Part shown: positions 31,258 to 42,595 of the stretch, one piece after another
Numbering within the stretch: the first letter of the stretch is position 1
Layout of the letters: every line of letters starts with the position of its first letter
NCBI GenBank assembly: GCA_037157565.1
Contig: JAZHRO010000055.1
Span: 38,037,001 to 38,101,000, forward strand
Origin: Thalassia testudinum
Taxonomy: Eukaryota > Streptophyta > Magnoliopsida > Alismatales > Hydrocharitaceae
Direction of reading: 5' to 3'
DNA: 64,000 bases
Program-made: the position numbers and the translations under genes
Notes under the pieces: generated by a model
Databases searched by the model: none
Told to the model about the DNA's origin: nothing
The model's input: the letters and a program-made list of their open reading frames with translations, nothing else

Positions 31258-31831
31258 ACCCCTTACTAGTCCCTAGCAAGGTTTGACCTAAATGCTATTT
31301 ACAACTAAAATTAGGAATTGAACGCTTAGGTAGAAGTTGCCTATTAGCAGGAGGAAATTTCTACTAAGAACCTAACTCGCCAAGACTCAATAGTGCCCAG
31401 GTTGCCAACCAAAATGCCGACCGCCCAAGTCCTCGCCTTATTCTATATAGAAGCAAATACATATTTTTTTCTTTATCATCTTTTCTATTTTTTTTGGATT
31501 TTTGGTGTTGAGGATTTTGGGATAACTTTTTACAGCTACCCAATCCACCCAAGACTTGAAAAGGATTCTTAGTACTAAGCATCTTATTGAATGTGATAGA
31601 CTCACTCAACGACAATTTTAATGGACTTCGGATTTCTACACCCCTAGGTGACCTAAAAATTCTGTCATAAGGTTTATCTTTCTGATCGGTAGCTTTCTCC
31701 CTACCTTTTATATCTTTTATGGAGTCAACACAACGGTGGATCCAATGTATATCTCCTCTATTTTATTCTACTTCCCTGTTTCTTTCCTAAGTGTTATTGA
31801 AATTTTTGTGCATCTTATGAGTTGGGATCTG

Positions 31832-31869
31832 GACAACCGGCCAATGGGCTATTACCCATGACAACTTGC
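31832..31869 (-). ncRNA. RNA hairpin 2 of element e
   Basis: Arms 31855-31869 and 31832-31848 pair nearly throughout; the loop is UAAUAG closed by GGG/CCC. Homologous to the hairpins in element d but with different loop-proximal pairs. Confidence 0.65.
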
Positions 31870-32023
31870 TAGCCATACTCATGCGGTGAAGTATGGCTTA
31901 TTTCTTTTTTTCTTTTCTCCTTTTCTATTTTCCTTTTTTTCTTCTTTTTCTGAGTAGGTGACTTCCCTAATCTAAGATTTACCTAAAGGCACTAAAAGAG
32001 ACTGGTCTAGTGGCTGGGCTCTG

Positions 32024-32062
32024 GACAACCTGCCAATGGACTATTACCCATGACAACTTGCC
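32024..32062 (-). ncRNA. RNA hairpin 1 of element e
   Basis: Arms 32048-32062 and 32024-32039 pair with one bulge and one mismatch, loop GUAAUAGU. Where element d has GAUG/CAUC next to the loop, this copy has AUGG/CCAU, so pairing is kept although the sequence changed. Confidence 0.68.
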
Positions 32063-32462
32063 AGCCATACCACCTTAGAAGGTTCATTAGCTACCCAATT
32101 TTCGTTAGACCCACTGAGGAGTGAGTCAGTGCAAAACATGTGTAGATGCTTAGACTAAAAATCCCCCCAAATCAGAGGGCGGGCTGATCAGTCGTATACT
32201 TATCACCCTACTTTATTGATCAGATTAAAATAAATTATAGTGGCGAGTTCTCGAGACCAAGTCCACATTTTAGTGAACACCCGGACTGATTAAGTCCGAA
32301 GACATGAAGAGTATAAGAGATTAGGTACCTAACGTATTATTTCCTAAAGTCAACAAGCTTCCAATACTTATGTTTTCTTTTCCTAATTTTAATTTTTTTT
32401 TAACAAAAAGAATTAAAATTAGTTCAAACTGACAATTTGTACTCAGATCTTGAGAATTACCA

Positions 32463-32474
32463 CCCCCCATGCCT
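32463..32474 (-). promoter_or_regulatory. Internal polypurine tract-like motif (PPT1) of element e
   Basis: Reverse complement AGGCATGGGGGG, preceded by AATGAGGACATTGTCCAACT; 1.22 kb from the 3' LTR. Confidence 0.7.
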
Positions 32475-33083
32475 AAGTTGGACAATGTCCTCATTGGAAA
32501 AATAAATGTATGCAAAGGAGTAGGGAAAGAAATCACCTGAGTTGTATTCGCGAATCCAGTCAGCTTGAAACCTCTGGGTTGCCTCTCAGGAAGCTCTGAG
32601 TTTAGTGCCTTCAACTAGGCATGATGCACAAACAAGACTGATATGGGTCAACGAGGTGTAAACAAAATTAGCCAGACCTAGAGTCTGAAGTCTACAGATG
32701 AGAACTAGGTTGTGGTGGAGTCCCATCCCTAAAGGACGGGAACTCTGCAAATGGTACATGCCCGTGTCTGCTCCTCTCTTAGTTTGCAGGCGTGCATAGA
32801 AATTGATTTGGACGAGCGCAACCGGAATCTAAAATGCCGAACACTAAAAACGTAGGTTTTGTAATCAGCTTGTGTCCCTTTAAAGTTGTAATCCCCCAAA
32901 AGTATATCAATTCCAATGCATTCAGGTTGCAGGATTTCAATTATGATAGGGCACGTAACAAAATCAAGAGTTTAAGAATAGGCCCTAAGCATAAGGTCAC
33001 TCTCTAAACAAAAATCCATCCCTTATTCAACTAGGGTGTCATTGTTCATACCCTCCAATTCCATGACCCCTGGAATATTATCT

Positions 33084-33794
33084 TTACCTTTTTTTTACAT
33101 CATCCTCCATTTCCAAGGTTGAAGTAGAGGTAGGGCCAATTTCAACATCCAACTCAGACCCAAATTCATTCCTTTGGCCCTCCTCTACACTTGTGATAGG
33201 AGTTTCAAATGATTCAAAACCAATTATTTCGGAATTCCGTTCCCCATCTTCATTTTTAGATGTCGCTTTGACCAAATCCTTTTCCTCAAGGAGATTGGAT
33301 TTGGATTCACAGACATCAACCCTTAAGTTCTCAATTTTCTCTTGATTTTTGCCCTTAACCTTCCCCAAGGAATCCTTAATGACAGTTTCTAATGAGTTGT
33401 CCAATAATGGAGGAGTATCAATGGTGGATTGAACCAATTTTGGGCAACTAGGTGTAGTCCAATTGATCATTACGGGGCCTTGCTTCCTAGATTCAGTAAG
33501 AGGGGTTGTTTCCAACAGTTTTTTTTTGCCCTCTTCCACCAGGTGTTGGAACATATCCATCATGGGTTGTTGCCCTTTAATCAATTCTTGATTCTGTCTT
33601 TGTAACTCCAACTGAAGGCTATCAAGAACTGAATGGGTGTCATTAGGTTTCTGTTGGATTTGCTCCTTTGTATTTAAATCAGAGTTGGGAGGGTATGGTT
33701 GAGGATGTGTGCTAAAGTTCATACTGGGGTTTAAGTTCTTGGGTGGGTCCTCTATTCTATCATTTTCAGGGTCCAATTCTTCAAGAGGAACCAT
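33084..33794 (-). pseudogene. Orphan acidic ORF, second part, of element e
   Basis: A 236-codon open frame (MVPLEELDPENDRIEDPP...), rich in Glu, Pro, Asn and Gln, with a Gln-rich helical stretch LDSLQLELQRQNQELIKGQ. It lies downstream of the MFDC-type ORF, as the acidic pieces do in element d. No known domain. Whether it was once continuous with 34411-34004 is unclear; stops lie between them. Confidence 0.5.
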
Positions 33795-34003
33795 TTTTTG
33801 TTTTTTCCCATTTCAGAATAATTAAGGTTCTAAGTCCTCCTCCCAGTCGAATTCTTCATCAGGGGTCTAAATCAATGTTTGATCATTCTTGATTTGCTTA
33901 GGTTTATGATCATCCTTGGATTTCCACTTTTCTAGAATCCCTTCCAATCCATAGGTCAAGTAGGAAAGATCCTTGAATTCGGTGATCTATCGTGGTTAGG
34001 GTC

Positions 34004-34411
34004 CTAAGAAGGGTGGGAGCCTTGGTGTTCTCCTAGAGCATAGGTCCCATCAAATTGGTTTGTGGGTGGGTGGGACCTAAAATAAAAGTCATCACAAGGA
34101 GAATCAAGATATGGATCCCTAAGGTTTAGATCGTACCCCTGGGTGGGTGGGTTGTAAGTATCCCAATTGGAGGTTAGTGCAATCTGGTTAAAATTGCGAT
34201 AGTTGGGACAAGAGGTGTATTCTGGGTACTCAGGTCCTGGATTAAGTCCCCAACTAGGTGGTTGGTTATCCCAAGTAAACCGTTGATACGATCTACTTGG
34301 GTTAGAAAACAAATCATGTTGGGGATAGTTTAGGTAGGATGGATAAGCATTAAAATCCATGAGTTGGAAGAAGTAGAGGGATGAGCGAAATAAGTGTGCA
34401 CAATCAAACAT
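34004..34411 (-). pseudogene. MFDC-type Tyr/Pro-rich ORF of element e
   Basis: A 135-codon frame starting MFDCAHLFRSSLYFFQLMDF, then rich in Tyr, Pro, Asn, Ser and Trp (PPSWGLNPGPEYPEY, PNYRNFNQ). It shares its start and composition with 8678-9097 in element d. Families recognised: none. The low-complexity, aromatic and proline-rich make-up suggests a disordered protein. Confidence 0.5.
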
Positions 34412-35812
34412 GCAAAACTAGGCCCTACAGTGGAGACCTAGGTGACCTAGAAGCCCTGAAGAAAGCGATCAAATCTACAGACACTTAAACCTCTTTTCCC
34501 AAAGTTAATCTGGCTAGGTTGATTATGAGGGGGTTGAAGGGAAGGTTCTTACTTTGCCTTGCGTTGTCGATTCCTTTGTATCCCACAACCACAATCATTT
34601 GACAATTCCCCACAACCTAGACACTGGATTCCACAATGGGAATTAAGGCCAAGCACTTACAAACCCAATTACACTTCCAGGACTTAGATTGGTTCTATCT
34701 GGGTCACGTCTGCGCACAATTGGGTGTAAAGACCTAATGCCAAAACAAGTCTTCTTTATCAAGTAAGATTTAGATGTGTGGTTTTTAAAATTCAAACCTT
34801 GCTTTAATGGATTTTAAAATTCCACTTGTTTACACATTTAAACAGGGCATAAATGTACAGCAAACGGTTGATGAAGATTAATTTTCTTTAAGGCCCTTTG
34901 TGTGGCTATAAAGTCAAAAGCTCCCAAGTGTGAAAATCCTAAGGTGTGCAGCTTCTATTTAATGAATCTTTTTTTTAAGATTTTGTCAAGAAAGGTCCAA
35001 TCAAAATAAGAAATGACCCTATCTTGACCAAAATCGAATGCGCTTTCCAAAAAAATTAATTTCAAAATTTTTTGAAGACAATAAACCATCCAAATTCATG
35101 TTTTTCCAAGAGGGGGTCAATCTGTCCAGATCCTCTAGATCAGTGCACAAGTTTAAATCTTGATCAGAATGCACACTAATCAATCTCAAATGCAAAAGTG
35201 TTCTTCAGATGAAGTGTAGATAATTTAAAGATCTCTCTAGGAATATAAATCTCTCACAAATCTGAGCTATGTGGAGTTTGTAGTAGTAAGAACACCCTAT
35301 AGATCTCCAGAACTTAGGACAACCTTGTGCACTTCCAGTAACGAATTTCTCACGACCAAACCACAAGGAGTTTGGCTCTGAAATTTGAAGGGGAGCCCGC
35401 CTACTGGAAGGGGCACCTCTGATATTTTTTTCAAAATTTTTAGAGGTGTTTAGCATCATTAAATTGTGTCCCCAATTCAAATCCAGAAAATGATTTTTTT
35501 GAAGTTAACGGGCTGAAGACTTAATGGTTGTGTTTTTCTTCGACAAACAAATGAGAGGAATTTTTTTTAACACACCACCATTTTTCTTGGTCCCAAAGAT
35601 GAGAAGTTACCTTTGGATCATGGGAAGTCAAGATCAACCTTCGTATCAATGGCAATCTTCTTCTGGCGCTTCCTTTGATCTAACCCGACTCATTCTCCTC
35701 CCGTTGCCAATGCACGAGGTACCTTCAACCACAAGAAGAGAGAAGTGCAAGTTAGATAACACACCTATAGATAATGACCAAGAAGATGAAAGCAAATAAG
35801 AAATCCATTGCC
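34412..35812 (-). other. 5' leader of element e, no gene
   Basis: Counterpart of 7572-8677 in element d. The short frames here (for example 35205-35480) are not conserved. Confidence 0.4.
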
Positions 35813-35830
35813 TCCCCAACAACAGTGCCA
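35813..35830 (-). promoter_or_regulatory. Decayed tRNA-Asp primer binding site of element e
   Basis: Reverse complement TGGCACTGTTGTTGGGGA; its differences from the Athila/Tat site are C-to-T or G-to-A. Five bases separate it from the LTR end. Confidence 0.78.
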
Positions 35831-36073
35831 AAAATTGACGGTCACGGACACATTTGTGTTAAATCATCATTCTAGTGCATTTTACGATGTCAATCTTAAA
35901 AAAGAATCGTAGGTGAGTCCGAGTGTCAAGTATAGAGAGGCAATAATTAAATCAAATACTCACTTTCGTGTCACATAAATATGTTGTTTGTTCGCTTGAA
36001 AATTGATTTGAGAAAAAAAGAGAGAGAGACAGATAGAGAGAGAGGGAGAGAGAGAGAGAAAGGGTTAGAGAAC

Positions 36074-38856
36074 TGTTTCGCATGCTGAATTGGGTTTTAA
36101 GAATATCATGTTGTAATATAGCCAAAAAAGCATTCAAAACATATATAATTTTATTACTCGAATTTGAAGTTCGAGGTTGAACACAGGGAGCAAATTTGGT
36201 GTTTAGAAATCAAGATCACAATTTAGAAAGAATATGCAATATTATCAATATCTAAGTGCAAAAATATGGGAGTAAATGTAGAGCACAAAAATACTAAAGA
36301 AACTCAATGTATATGAATTAAATTCAAAATTGGATGTCTAATTTGTAAATCAGACGCCTTAAAATGATGATGCTACAGTGCTCCTGCCTTCTTCTTTCTT
36401 CTGCTTCTACTCCTCTTCTTTCTCTTTGGCTTCAGTCTTCTTCTTCCTCTACGATCTTTCTCTGCCTCTCTTCTTTTGCCTTTCTCTGTCTTCTCTTTCT
36501 TTCTCTTCTTCTTTAGCCTCGGTCTTCCTTCTTCCTTAGCTTTTTCCTGCCTTCTCTGCCTTGGCTTCAGCTTCTTCTTCCTTCAGCTTCTTTCTTCTCT
36601 TTCTTTCTTTGCCTTAGCCTCTCTGTGTCTTTGTCTTCTTCTCTCTGGCTTTGGCTTTTCTCTGCCTTCTCCTCTCTTCTTCTTCAGCTTCGCTTCTCCT
36701 CCTCTTTATCCTGCAGAGCAAAACCTACCCCCTACCCACACGCACTCTCCTCTCTTTTCTCTCTTAGGTTTCGCTCTCCCAGAGCCACATGTTATCAGGA
36801 ATTGGGTAGGGTACGTACCCAAGACCAGGCCCACTGGCGTGTGGTGCTGGGCGAGGAGTGCAGTTGGGTCGAGTCAACTAGGTCTATGGGGTGTGGTCAC
36901 AGACGAGGCCGGTTCGGTTCGGGTGAGAGGGACCTCACCCTGTGGTTCGGAGGCGATAAGGATATGACAAGAATTCAATTTATGCAGGTGCTACGCCTCA
37001 GAACTTTCCGAGGTAGGACTATCTGTCCACCTTTCTTCGAGCACGCCTGCAGCAGAGGTGTTCCTCTAATTGCAGCAGCTGCGACTGCCCTTGACTTCAA
37101 TTGATAGCCTGGAGTCATGCGCGAGGGTGCTCTGCGCAACCTAGGATAGAGACCTGGAGCTGGCACGACCTGGAGCTTGCTTCAATCTTGCTTCAAGCTC
37201 TGCGCTAATGGCGGAGGACGCATGTACCTGAAATCATCAAGACAGCCTCACGGCCACATTAAATTGCTCAGGAAGCTTCGCCGAGGCATGGCGAATATGC
37301 AATGGTGGTTGGTGTGGCGTGGGGACGCCTGTGTGAGCGTTCCTAGGGCACACTATGTGCGTATGTGTGGGTGTGTTCGGGGGTGTGTTTGGGTGAGTGG
37401 AGTGGTGGTATGAGTGAGGGGAAATGTTGAGTGGAGTGAGGGGATGCTGATGGACTTGTCGACATGGGGTGGGATGGCCTGTGGTGGTGGAGTAGTCTCG
37501 TCGGAGATGGTGGCCTGAGGTGAAGGAGAAGATGGTGGAGTGCAGCAATAGTCGATTTAGGGAAATAAAGAGGGGGAAAGGAAGTAGAGGGTGAAAGGGA
37601 CTTATCTAGGGTAATAGTGGACGAAGGGAAGGCGAGGATGACGTCGGGCATGTACTGCCAACGTCGGAGACGAAGTCGCTCAAAGAGGGACAGTCGATGA
37701 GGAGGAAGGGGAGACAAGGGCATCGGTGGGTGCTACGCAACGCAGACGAATGTAAGGAAGAACCTGCCACTGGTATTGTGGTTAGGTGATGAAGGAGAGC
37801 AGGGAAGGTCGCCAGAGCTTGATGAGTGAATTGGTCGGAGGAGGTGAGAAGAAGTTGAGGGGGTTTCCCCGTCGATTTCAAGCTTGGAGGAGTCGGTTGG
37901 ATCTGGAGCCTCTTAAATAGAACTCTTGAGGGGGATTTGTGCTTGGAAGCCAAGCTTCCAAGCAAGGTAAGGTCATCGGAGATGGCAACGTTAAAAGAGA
38001 CCCAAATCTCTCATGCGTTCGCATGAGAGATTGGGTAACAAGTAAGGCATCAAACTAGGTTCACATTGGAGGGATTTTCTCAGAGAATCTCCCTTCCAAT
38101 TTTGAAGGGGATTCTCTAAGAAATCAGGGAGAAATCACCTTCTAAAGCTTGCCGGAGTATGATTCCTTCACTATAATGGCTGAGGGACCTAATTACGAGA
38201 ATGATGAAGAAGCTAGGGGACTTTTGCAAAGGTTTTTGAAAGATAGGGATACAAATGTAATTAGGTTGGACCTATTTGCAGAGTGGGTCAAGGTGAGTTT
38301 CTCTTAGGTCCAAATTTTGGTAAAAACCTAATTTAGACCTAAGGAATCCAATGGTGAAGTTGGATTTTATGTCTGACCACGTTTGATTGGAAAATTTATG
38401 TAAAAACCTAATTTAGGGTAAATATCTGTCTGAAACCCCATTCTAGGTCAAAATAGGTTCCAGTGGCCAAATTGAAAGTTCTAAACCCTAGAGAATATTT
38501 TTCTATGATTTTTAGAGGGTTTAAATGAATTTTATCCCAGCCATAACCTTGGTTAATCAAGCGGATCAGTTTTAGGGTTTCAAGAAGTCATTTAAATCAC
38601 AAGGTACACATAAATCCTTTTTTGTCAAATCCAACCCAATTTTTATCTTGTTTAGACCTTTTGACCTTTGTTTAGCCCTTAAGAAAACCTGTTGTTGTAC
38701 CGCAATGGTAAAATTGCAATTTTACGCCTTATTTGTTACTTTTCTCTCAGCAAGGTTATTCAGTGAATTATAACCTCCAGTTGGTTATGTAGGAGCTTTT
38801 ATTCTCTTCATTGGGTCAAAATGAGCTAGTTAGGACTCATGATGGTATTCCCATCA
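36074..38856 (-). mobile_element. Solo LTR related to element f, minus strand, TSD AGAAC
   Basis: Flanked by AGAAC (36069-36073 and 38857-38861). On the minus strand it starts TGATGGGAATACCATCATGAG, continuing with AACTAGCTCATTTTGACCCA as in the element f LTR start, and ends GCGAAACA. The 2783-bp length, the CTTCTTC-rich tract at 36390-36700 (GAAGAAG on the sense strand) and the GC-rich middle match the f-type LTRs. No interior and no second LTR: a product of LTR-LTR recombination. Confidence 0.9.
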
Positions 38857-39439
38857 AGAACCATGCTCAAGATATCATAAGATCAATCTACCAACAATCT
38901 CTTAGCAAATGTGTAATCAATATAATGTAGATGAATGTTTAACAAAATAGATGAACTACACTATAAAATGAAATAAAAATAAGAACAAGGTTGAAGAACG
39001 CATCGAGGCACCCATGGTAGTGGAGGGGCTTCCATCAGTGGCTCGGCGGCTTCAGGACCTTGCTTGGAGCTCTAGAAGGTGGTGGTATCTCCTAGGTATA
39101 TGCTCTTTGCAAATGGGAGGGGTAGGACCCTTTTTATAGTTGATGAAAGGGTTCAAATTCGTCATTGGTCTTTAGTGATAGCTGCAAGCGTCACTAAAGA
39201 CCCTTGAAGTTGTCACTGAAGGTGCGCCCCCACCGCTCACGCCCAAGCTACCGTATGCCTCACGCTCGTTGTCGTTCGCGTGTGTGCTAGCGCACGTTGG
39301 TCTCCATGTTGCTGCTACCCCATGTGTACTGCTACGCTGCTACGCACATGCCTACGTGTGCATGCGCGTGCTACTCGTGGCACTATGCCTTGCACACTAT
39401 GCGCTACTACGCCGCGCCTTAATTGTGAAATTGGGGCTC

Positions 39440-39500
39440 GGCAGGAATTGAACCCACATCGTATGGTGGAGGCGTCAAGTCTTGACCAATTTGCTAAGGC
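39440..39500 (-). other. tRNA-like A-box/B-box module in 5' LTR of element e
   Basis: Reverse complement of 39444-39454 is GGTTCAATTCC, a near-perfect B box; the A-like box is the reverse complement of 39486-39496. Confidence 0.6.
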
Positions 39501-39573
39501 CTCACATTGGTCTTGCCTTTGCGTCTGGTGAGTGTCGGAGATGGAAGGCTGCTGGCCGGTGTTGGGCAGCCAA

Positions 39574-39595
39574 GATGGCACCACGTGGTGCCATC
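39574..39595. promoter_or_regulatory. Perfect 22-bp G-box palindrome in LTR
   Basis: Centred on CACGTG with arms GATGGCAC/GTGCCATC. Homologous palindromes, not always perfect, occur at 14-35, 27973-27986, 30769-30790 and 54862-54879. CACGTG is the G-box bound by plant bZIP and bHLH factors. Confidence 0.65.
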
Positions 39596-40055
39596 TGGGT
39601 CGTCCATCTTCTTTTTGTTGTAGGAGATGCCACAGTTCTCGAATCGCTATGATTTTCACGCTGCTGGACTGCAATCGTCGCTCCAGATCCATCCGTATAG
39701 TTGGATTTTTCATCCAGGGCCTGTAAGGATGTCATATTGCCCCTTGGTCCTTGATCTTTCTCGGGATTTTTGTGGGAGCTATGGAGGTCGAATCAAGGTG
39801 ATTTCGAGTCTGTTGGACTCCGTTCATCGATCCAGATCCATCCGTAAGGTATGATTGCTCATCTGAGACCTGTTTCAAAATGGACTTGTGCACATGGTCA
39901 TTAAACATTGATTTGAAGTGATTAAAATGTAAAGATCATGCAATATGCATGCAATGCTCCCAAACCCATTATAATCTCACATTATCGCACAAGTACCTTT
40001 GAAATTGACTCTAATTGATGTTATTAACACTTGTAATTGTAGAGTCATCACCCAG

Positions 40056-40745
40056 CTTAGAATTTTTAACCCAATTCCCTCTTCCCCGAGGGAATCAATT
40101 TACTAAAAGCTGAGGTAATTAATGGGTTACCTCAACCCAATTACAGGAAATGGATTTGATACAAGCTCAATTACAAATAAGAACTGGTGTAAGGAAAAGA
40201 AATCTTACAACAAGAATTCTTATGCCTCCCAACAATAATTAAAATGAATACCAATTTAAGAGCCTAGGATGGACATGTATCGCTTCATAGATGCATGAGA
40301 AAAACACATCGTTGAGCTTGCAAGAATTTAGAGAGTGAATGGCAAGGTTCTTCTTTCTCTCTTGAAAATATGGTAGAAATTTGGAATTCAAAACTCTAAA
40401 GTTTTCCTTGTGTATCTTGTGTGCAAACTAAGAGCACTAGGGTCTTTTTATAGAGTTTGGACCTTAATGGTTTGACTACTAGACATTGGGGTTTGAATCC
40501 CAACATTTAAGCCCTCAAAATTAATTTTTCAGCCATTCAAATTTGAGCCAACGGCTAACTAGTACTGGTACTGAAGTACAGTACCGGTACTAGCTACTCA
40601 CTGTCTATCTGTAGCTAGCACATATGAGTCTGGTACCGGTACTCATCATGGGTACTGGTACTTGTCAATCCCAGGTTTAAGACTCCCTAGGCATTGTAAC
40701 CTATATCGATACTCATCATGGGTACCGATACTTGTAAGGTCCAGA
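40056..40745 (-). mobile_element. SIRE-like LTR, right part (split by element e)
   Basis: Continuation of 29276-29769. It holds the GTACCGGTAC palindrome cluster at 40562-40735 on the promoter side of the TATA box. The right boundary lies between about 40745 and 40790. Confidence 0.5.
40562..40735. repeat. GTAC-core palindrome cluster
   Basis: At least five palindromic copies of the type GTACCGGTAC, GTACTGGTAC or GGTACCGATAC, two of them as the pair GTACCGGTACTCATCATGGG and its near repeat. Confidence 0.7.
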
Positions 40746-41183
40746 TCAGAACTGAGTCTTCAAACTGTGACCATCAGATACCCATGATGGAGGAGGGCTT
40801 AGGGGGCTGGGGGTGACGGGGGTGAGGGGAGGGAGGGCGTGGGGGGCGGGGGGTGGCAATGTGGGGAGGAGGGTGAGGGGGCGGGGGCAGAAAGGGGGAG
40901 GCAGTGTGGGGAAGAGGGTGGCACAGGGGGCGGCGGCACGAGGAGAAGGACGCGGGGGTGCGAGTGTGTGGGGAGGGAGGTAGCGCGAGGAGGAGGGTGT
41001 AGGTGGGGCTACGAGGGGTGGTGGTTTCTCATTGTAGTGAGGGAGAGTCGACGACGTGGTGGGAAGTGACGGTGGTGTGACAGAGAGTTGACGGTCGCGA
41101 GGGAGAGTCGAACTATGCTGCTCGCATGAGAAGAAGGTTTCAGGGGAGGGGGGAAAGGGGTACATGCAGAGAGTTATATTCAC
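40746..41183 (-). other. C-rich leader exon of the outer CACTA (G-rich on plus strand)
   Basis: On the minus (sense) strand a Pro/Ser/Thr-rich frame is open for 145 codons, but as at 3841-4310 this follows from CCTCCCC simple sequence. On the plus strand runs of four to six G every few bases suggest G-quadruplex potential. Confidence 0.4.
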
Positions 41184-41725
41184 AATTGGCGACGGTTGAT
41201 CCGATCAACCATCGCCAAAAAGGAATTGACAACTTTAACATTGGGGATGGTTGATCCGATCAATCGTCACCAAAAATTATTTACGGTGGTTGATCGAGAA
41301 ACCATCGCCAATGAGCATGAATTGCCTCTTTAGTTCTGGCCCTCTTATAGATATTTTGCGCGGTGATACTCATTAGCGACGGTTAATCCTTGACCATTAC
41401 GAAATATCCTAAACCCTTCCTCGCACAAAATATTTGCAGAAGGGCAAGAGTGAGCATCGGCGATGGTTATTTGAATAATCGTCGCTAAATGTCCTAAACC
41501 CCACCCTATAGAAAATATCTAGAGAAGGGTAGGAGTGCGCTTTGGTGACAGTTAATCCTTAACCGTCGTTAAAGGTTGCCAAATTTCTAACAAAATCATG
41601 ACGCATGCTCCCAACTCTAATTAGCGACATTTGTAATATATAACCGTTGCTAATTACCCACTATTAGCGACGGTTCTGAGACCGTCATAAATTAATGGTC
41701 GCCAATAGTGATTTATCTTGTAGTG
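41184..41725 (-). repeat. Outer CACTA 5' subterminal repeats and terminal repeat
   Basis: About ten GCGACGGTTGATC / GATCAACCATCGC-type inverted motifs, for example the palindromic pair around 41187-41219, lead to the terminus ...TTTATCTTGTAGTG. The reverse complement CACTACAAGATAAAT is a CACTA terminal repeat. Confidence 0.82.
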
Positions 41726-41990
41726 TATTGAGAAAGTGTCCAGACCACAATGTGACTAAGTGGCAACTTATAGAAATCTTCTACCATAGGTTGGACGAGA
41801 AACTAAGGAGTCTTGTGGACGCTTCTTGTAGACAAAACTTCCTCAACAAGGATGCTGATAGTGCATGAAATGACCTCAAGGGCCATCTCACGATTTTCAA
41901 ATTTCCTAAGGAGGTCCTTACAATTTCTTTCTCACGTCAACATGAATACTTGAGAACAGCTTTGCAATTTTTTTCTCGACTTCCGGGGAG
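41726..41990 (+). pseudogene. Athila-like gag relic
   Basis: A plus-strand frame reads KWQLIEIFYHRLDEKLRSLV then DASCRQNFLNKDADSA before a stop. This matches the FY.GL....R..LDA..GG....K gag core of Athila elements. It begins at the outer CACTA's end, so the gag upstream part lies beyond the other end of that transposon. Confidence 0.6.
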
Positions 41991-42595
41991 TTTTCTAAAC
42001 TCCAGGGGCTCCTTTAAAATCTTTACACCTTAAAACACTCCCGTGGGGGCACATGGGTAATCTCCTGAAGTTTGGGACTGTCCTGATATTTTTTCCCTTT
42101 GTTGAGGGGTTTGTTGCAACTTTTACACCCCCAACTTGTAATAACCAGGGGCCTATACTTCTTCAAGTGTTGAGGACCAAAACCATTATTTTTTTTGGTC
42201 CCACCTGATCCCTAAATCCCTAACCCTAACCCTATAAAATACCACACCCCTCCCCCTCAGGTGCTACACCCTTACCTCGAGAGATGCACAGCCCATCAAC
42301 ACCACTGCCACCTTTTCCATTCTATCTACCTTGCGAGAAAGAGAGGGGGGGGGAGGAGAGGTCACACGCACCCCCCATTTTACTCTTTTGCCTTCGCGTG
42401 TGCATGAGAGGGCGAGCGGTGCTCTACGCGAGGAGCGTATGTGGAACGAGGGCAGGCGGTGCTTTGCACGAGGAACGCAGGCAATGCGAGAGTGTGTGGC
42501 ACGTGGCGTAAGGAGATCGGGCAACCATCTCATGCTCCCACGAGATCCAATGGCTGGGAGGGTCAATCTGAGGGCTCAATCCACTATACAAGAAG
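41991..42595 (+). other. Probable LTR fragment between gag and pol relics
   Basis: It has a TATA box in CCCTATAAAATACC (42229-42242), preceded by telomere-like CCCTAA repeats, and a purine-rich AGAGAGGGGGGGGAGG stretch near 42340. No coding frame conserved elsewhere in the window. Protease and the start of RT are missing, so the interval is either an insertion or a deletion joint; no target duplication was found. Confidence 0.35.

Larger units (their letters stand above)
29770..40050 (-). mobile_element. Element e: non-autonomous Athila/Tat-like LTR retrotransposon, minus strand, TSD CCCAG
   Basis: Flanked by CCCAG (29765-29769 and 40051-40055). The 3' LTR is 29770-31244; the 5' LTR is 35836-40050 and contains a nested solo LTR (36074-38856). 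Interior 31245-35835: decayed tRNA-Asp primer site, two orphan ORFs, two purine tracts and two hairpins, the same architecture as element d with clear sequence homology. No pol genes. The 3' LTR's terminal T-A (29770-29771) is a mutated TG. Confidence 0.9.
35836..40050 (-). repeat. 5' LTR of element e, split by a solo LTR
   Basis: Segments 35836-36073 and 38862-40050 (about 1.43 kb together) match 29770-31244. It holds a G-box palindrome (22 bp, perfect, 39574-39595) and a tRNA-like module (39440-39500). Confidence 0.88.
2028..41725 (-). mobile_element. Outer CACTA (En/Spm) transposon, minus strand, interrupted by nested insertions
   Basis: Order on the minus strand: right terminus ending CTTGTAGTG (41725; reverse complement CACTACAAG), subterminal inverted motifs (41184-41700), a C-rich leader exon (40746-41183), a conserved leader block (29275 down to 28840), then TNP2 in three pieces (28630-28443, 26915-24941, 3450-2150). 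The pieces read collinearly once insertions are removed. The left terminus is missing; the element is cut at 2028 by the Tekay-like stub. The right end abuts a gypsy gag relic, so the transposon inserted there; the next three bases are TAT. Insertions within it: 3451-24940, 26916-28442, and a split LTR around 29276-40745. Confidence 0.8.

Noticed and set aside
36476..37104. Phe/Leu/Ser-rich ORFs resembling membrane proteins
   Set aside because: They translate a CTTCTTC tract in a solo LTR; the hydrophobic look is a composition effect.
42210..42235. Telomere-like CCCTAA repeats
   Set aside because: Only about three imperfect units before a TATA box; an LTR promoter fragment is a better reading.
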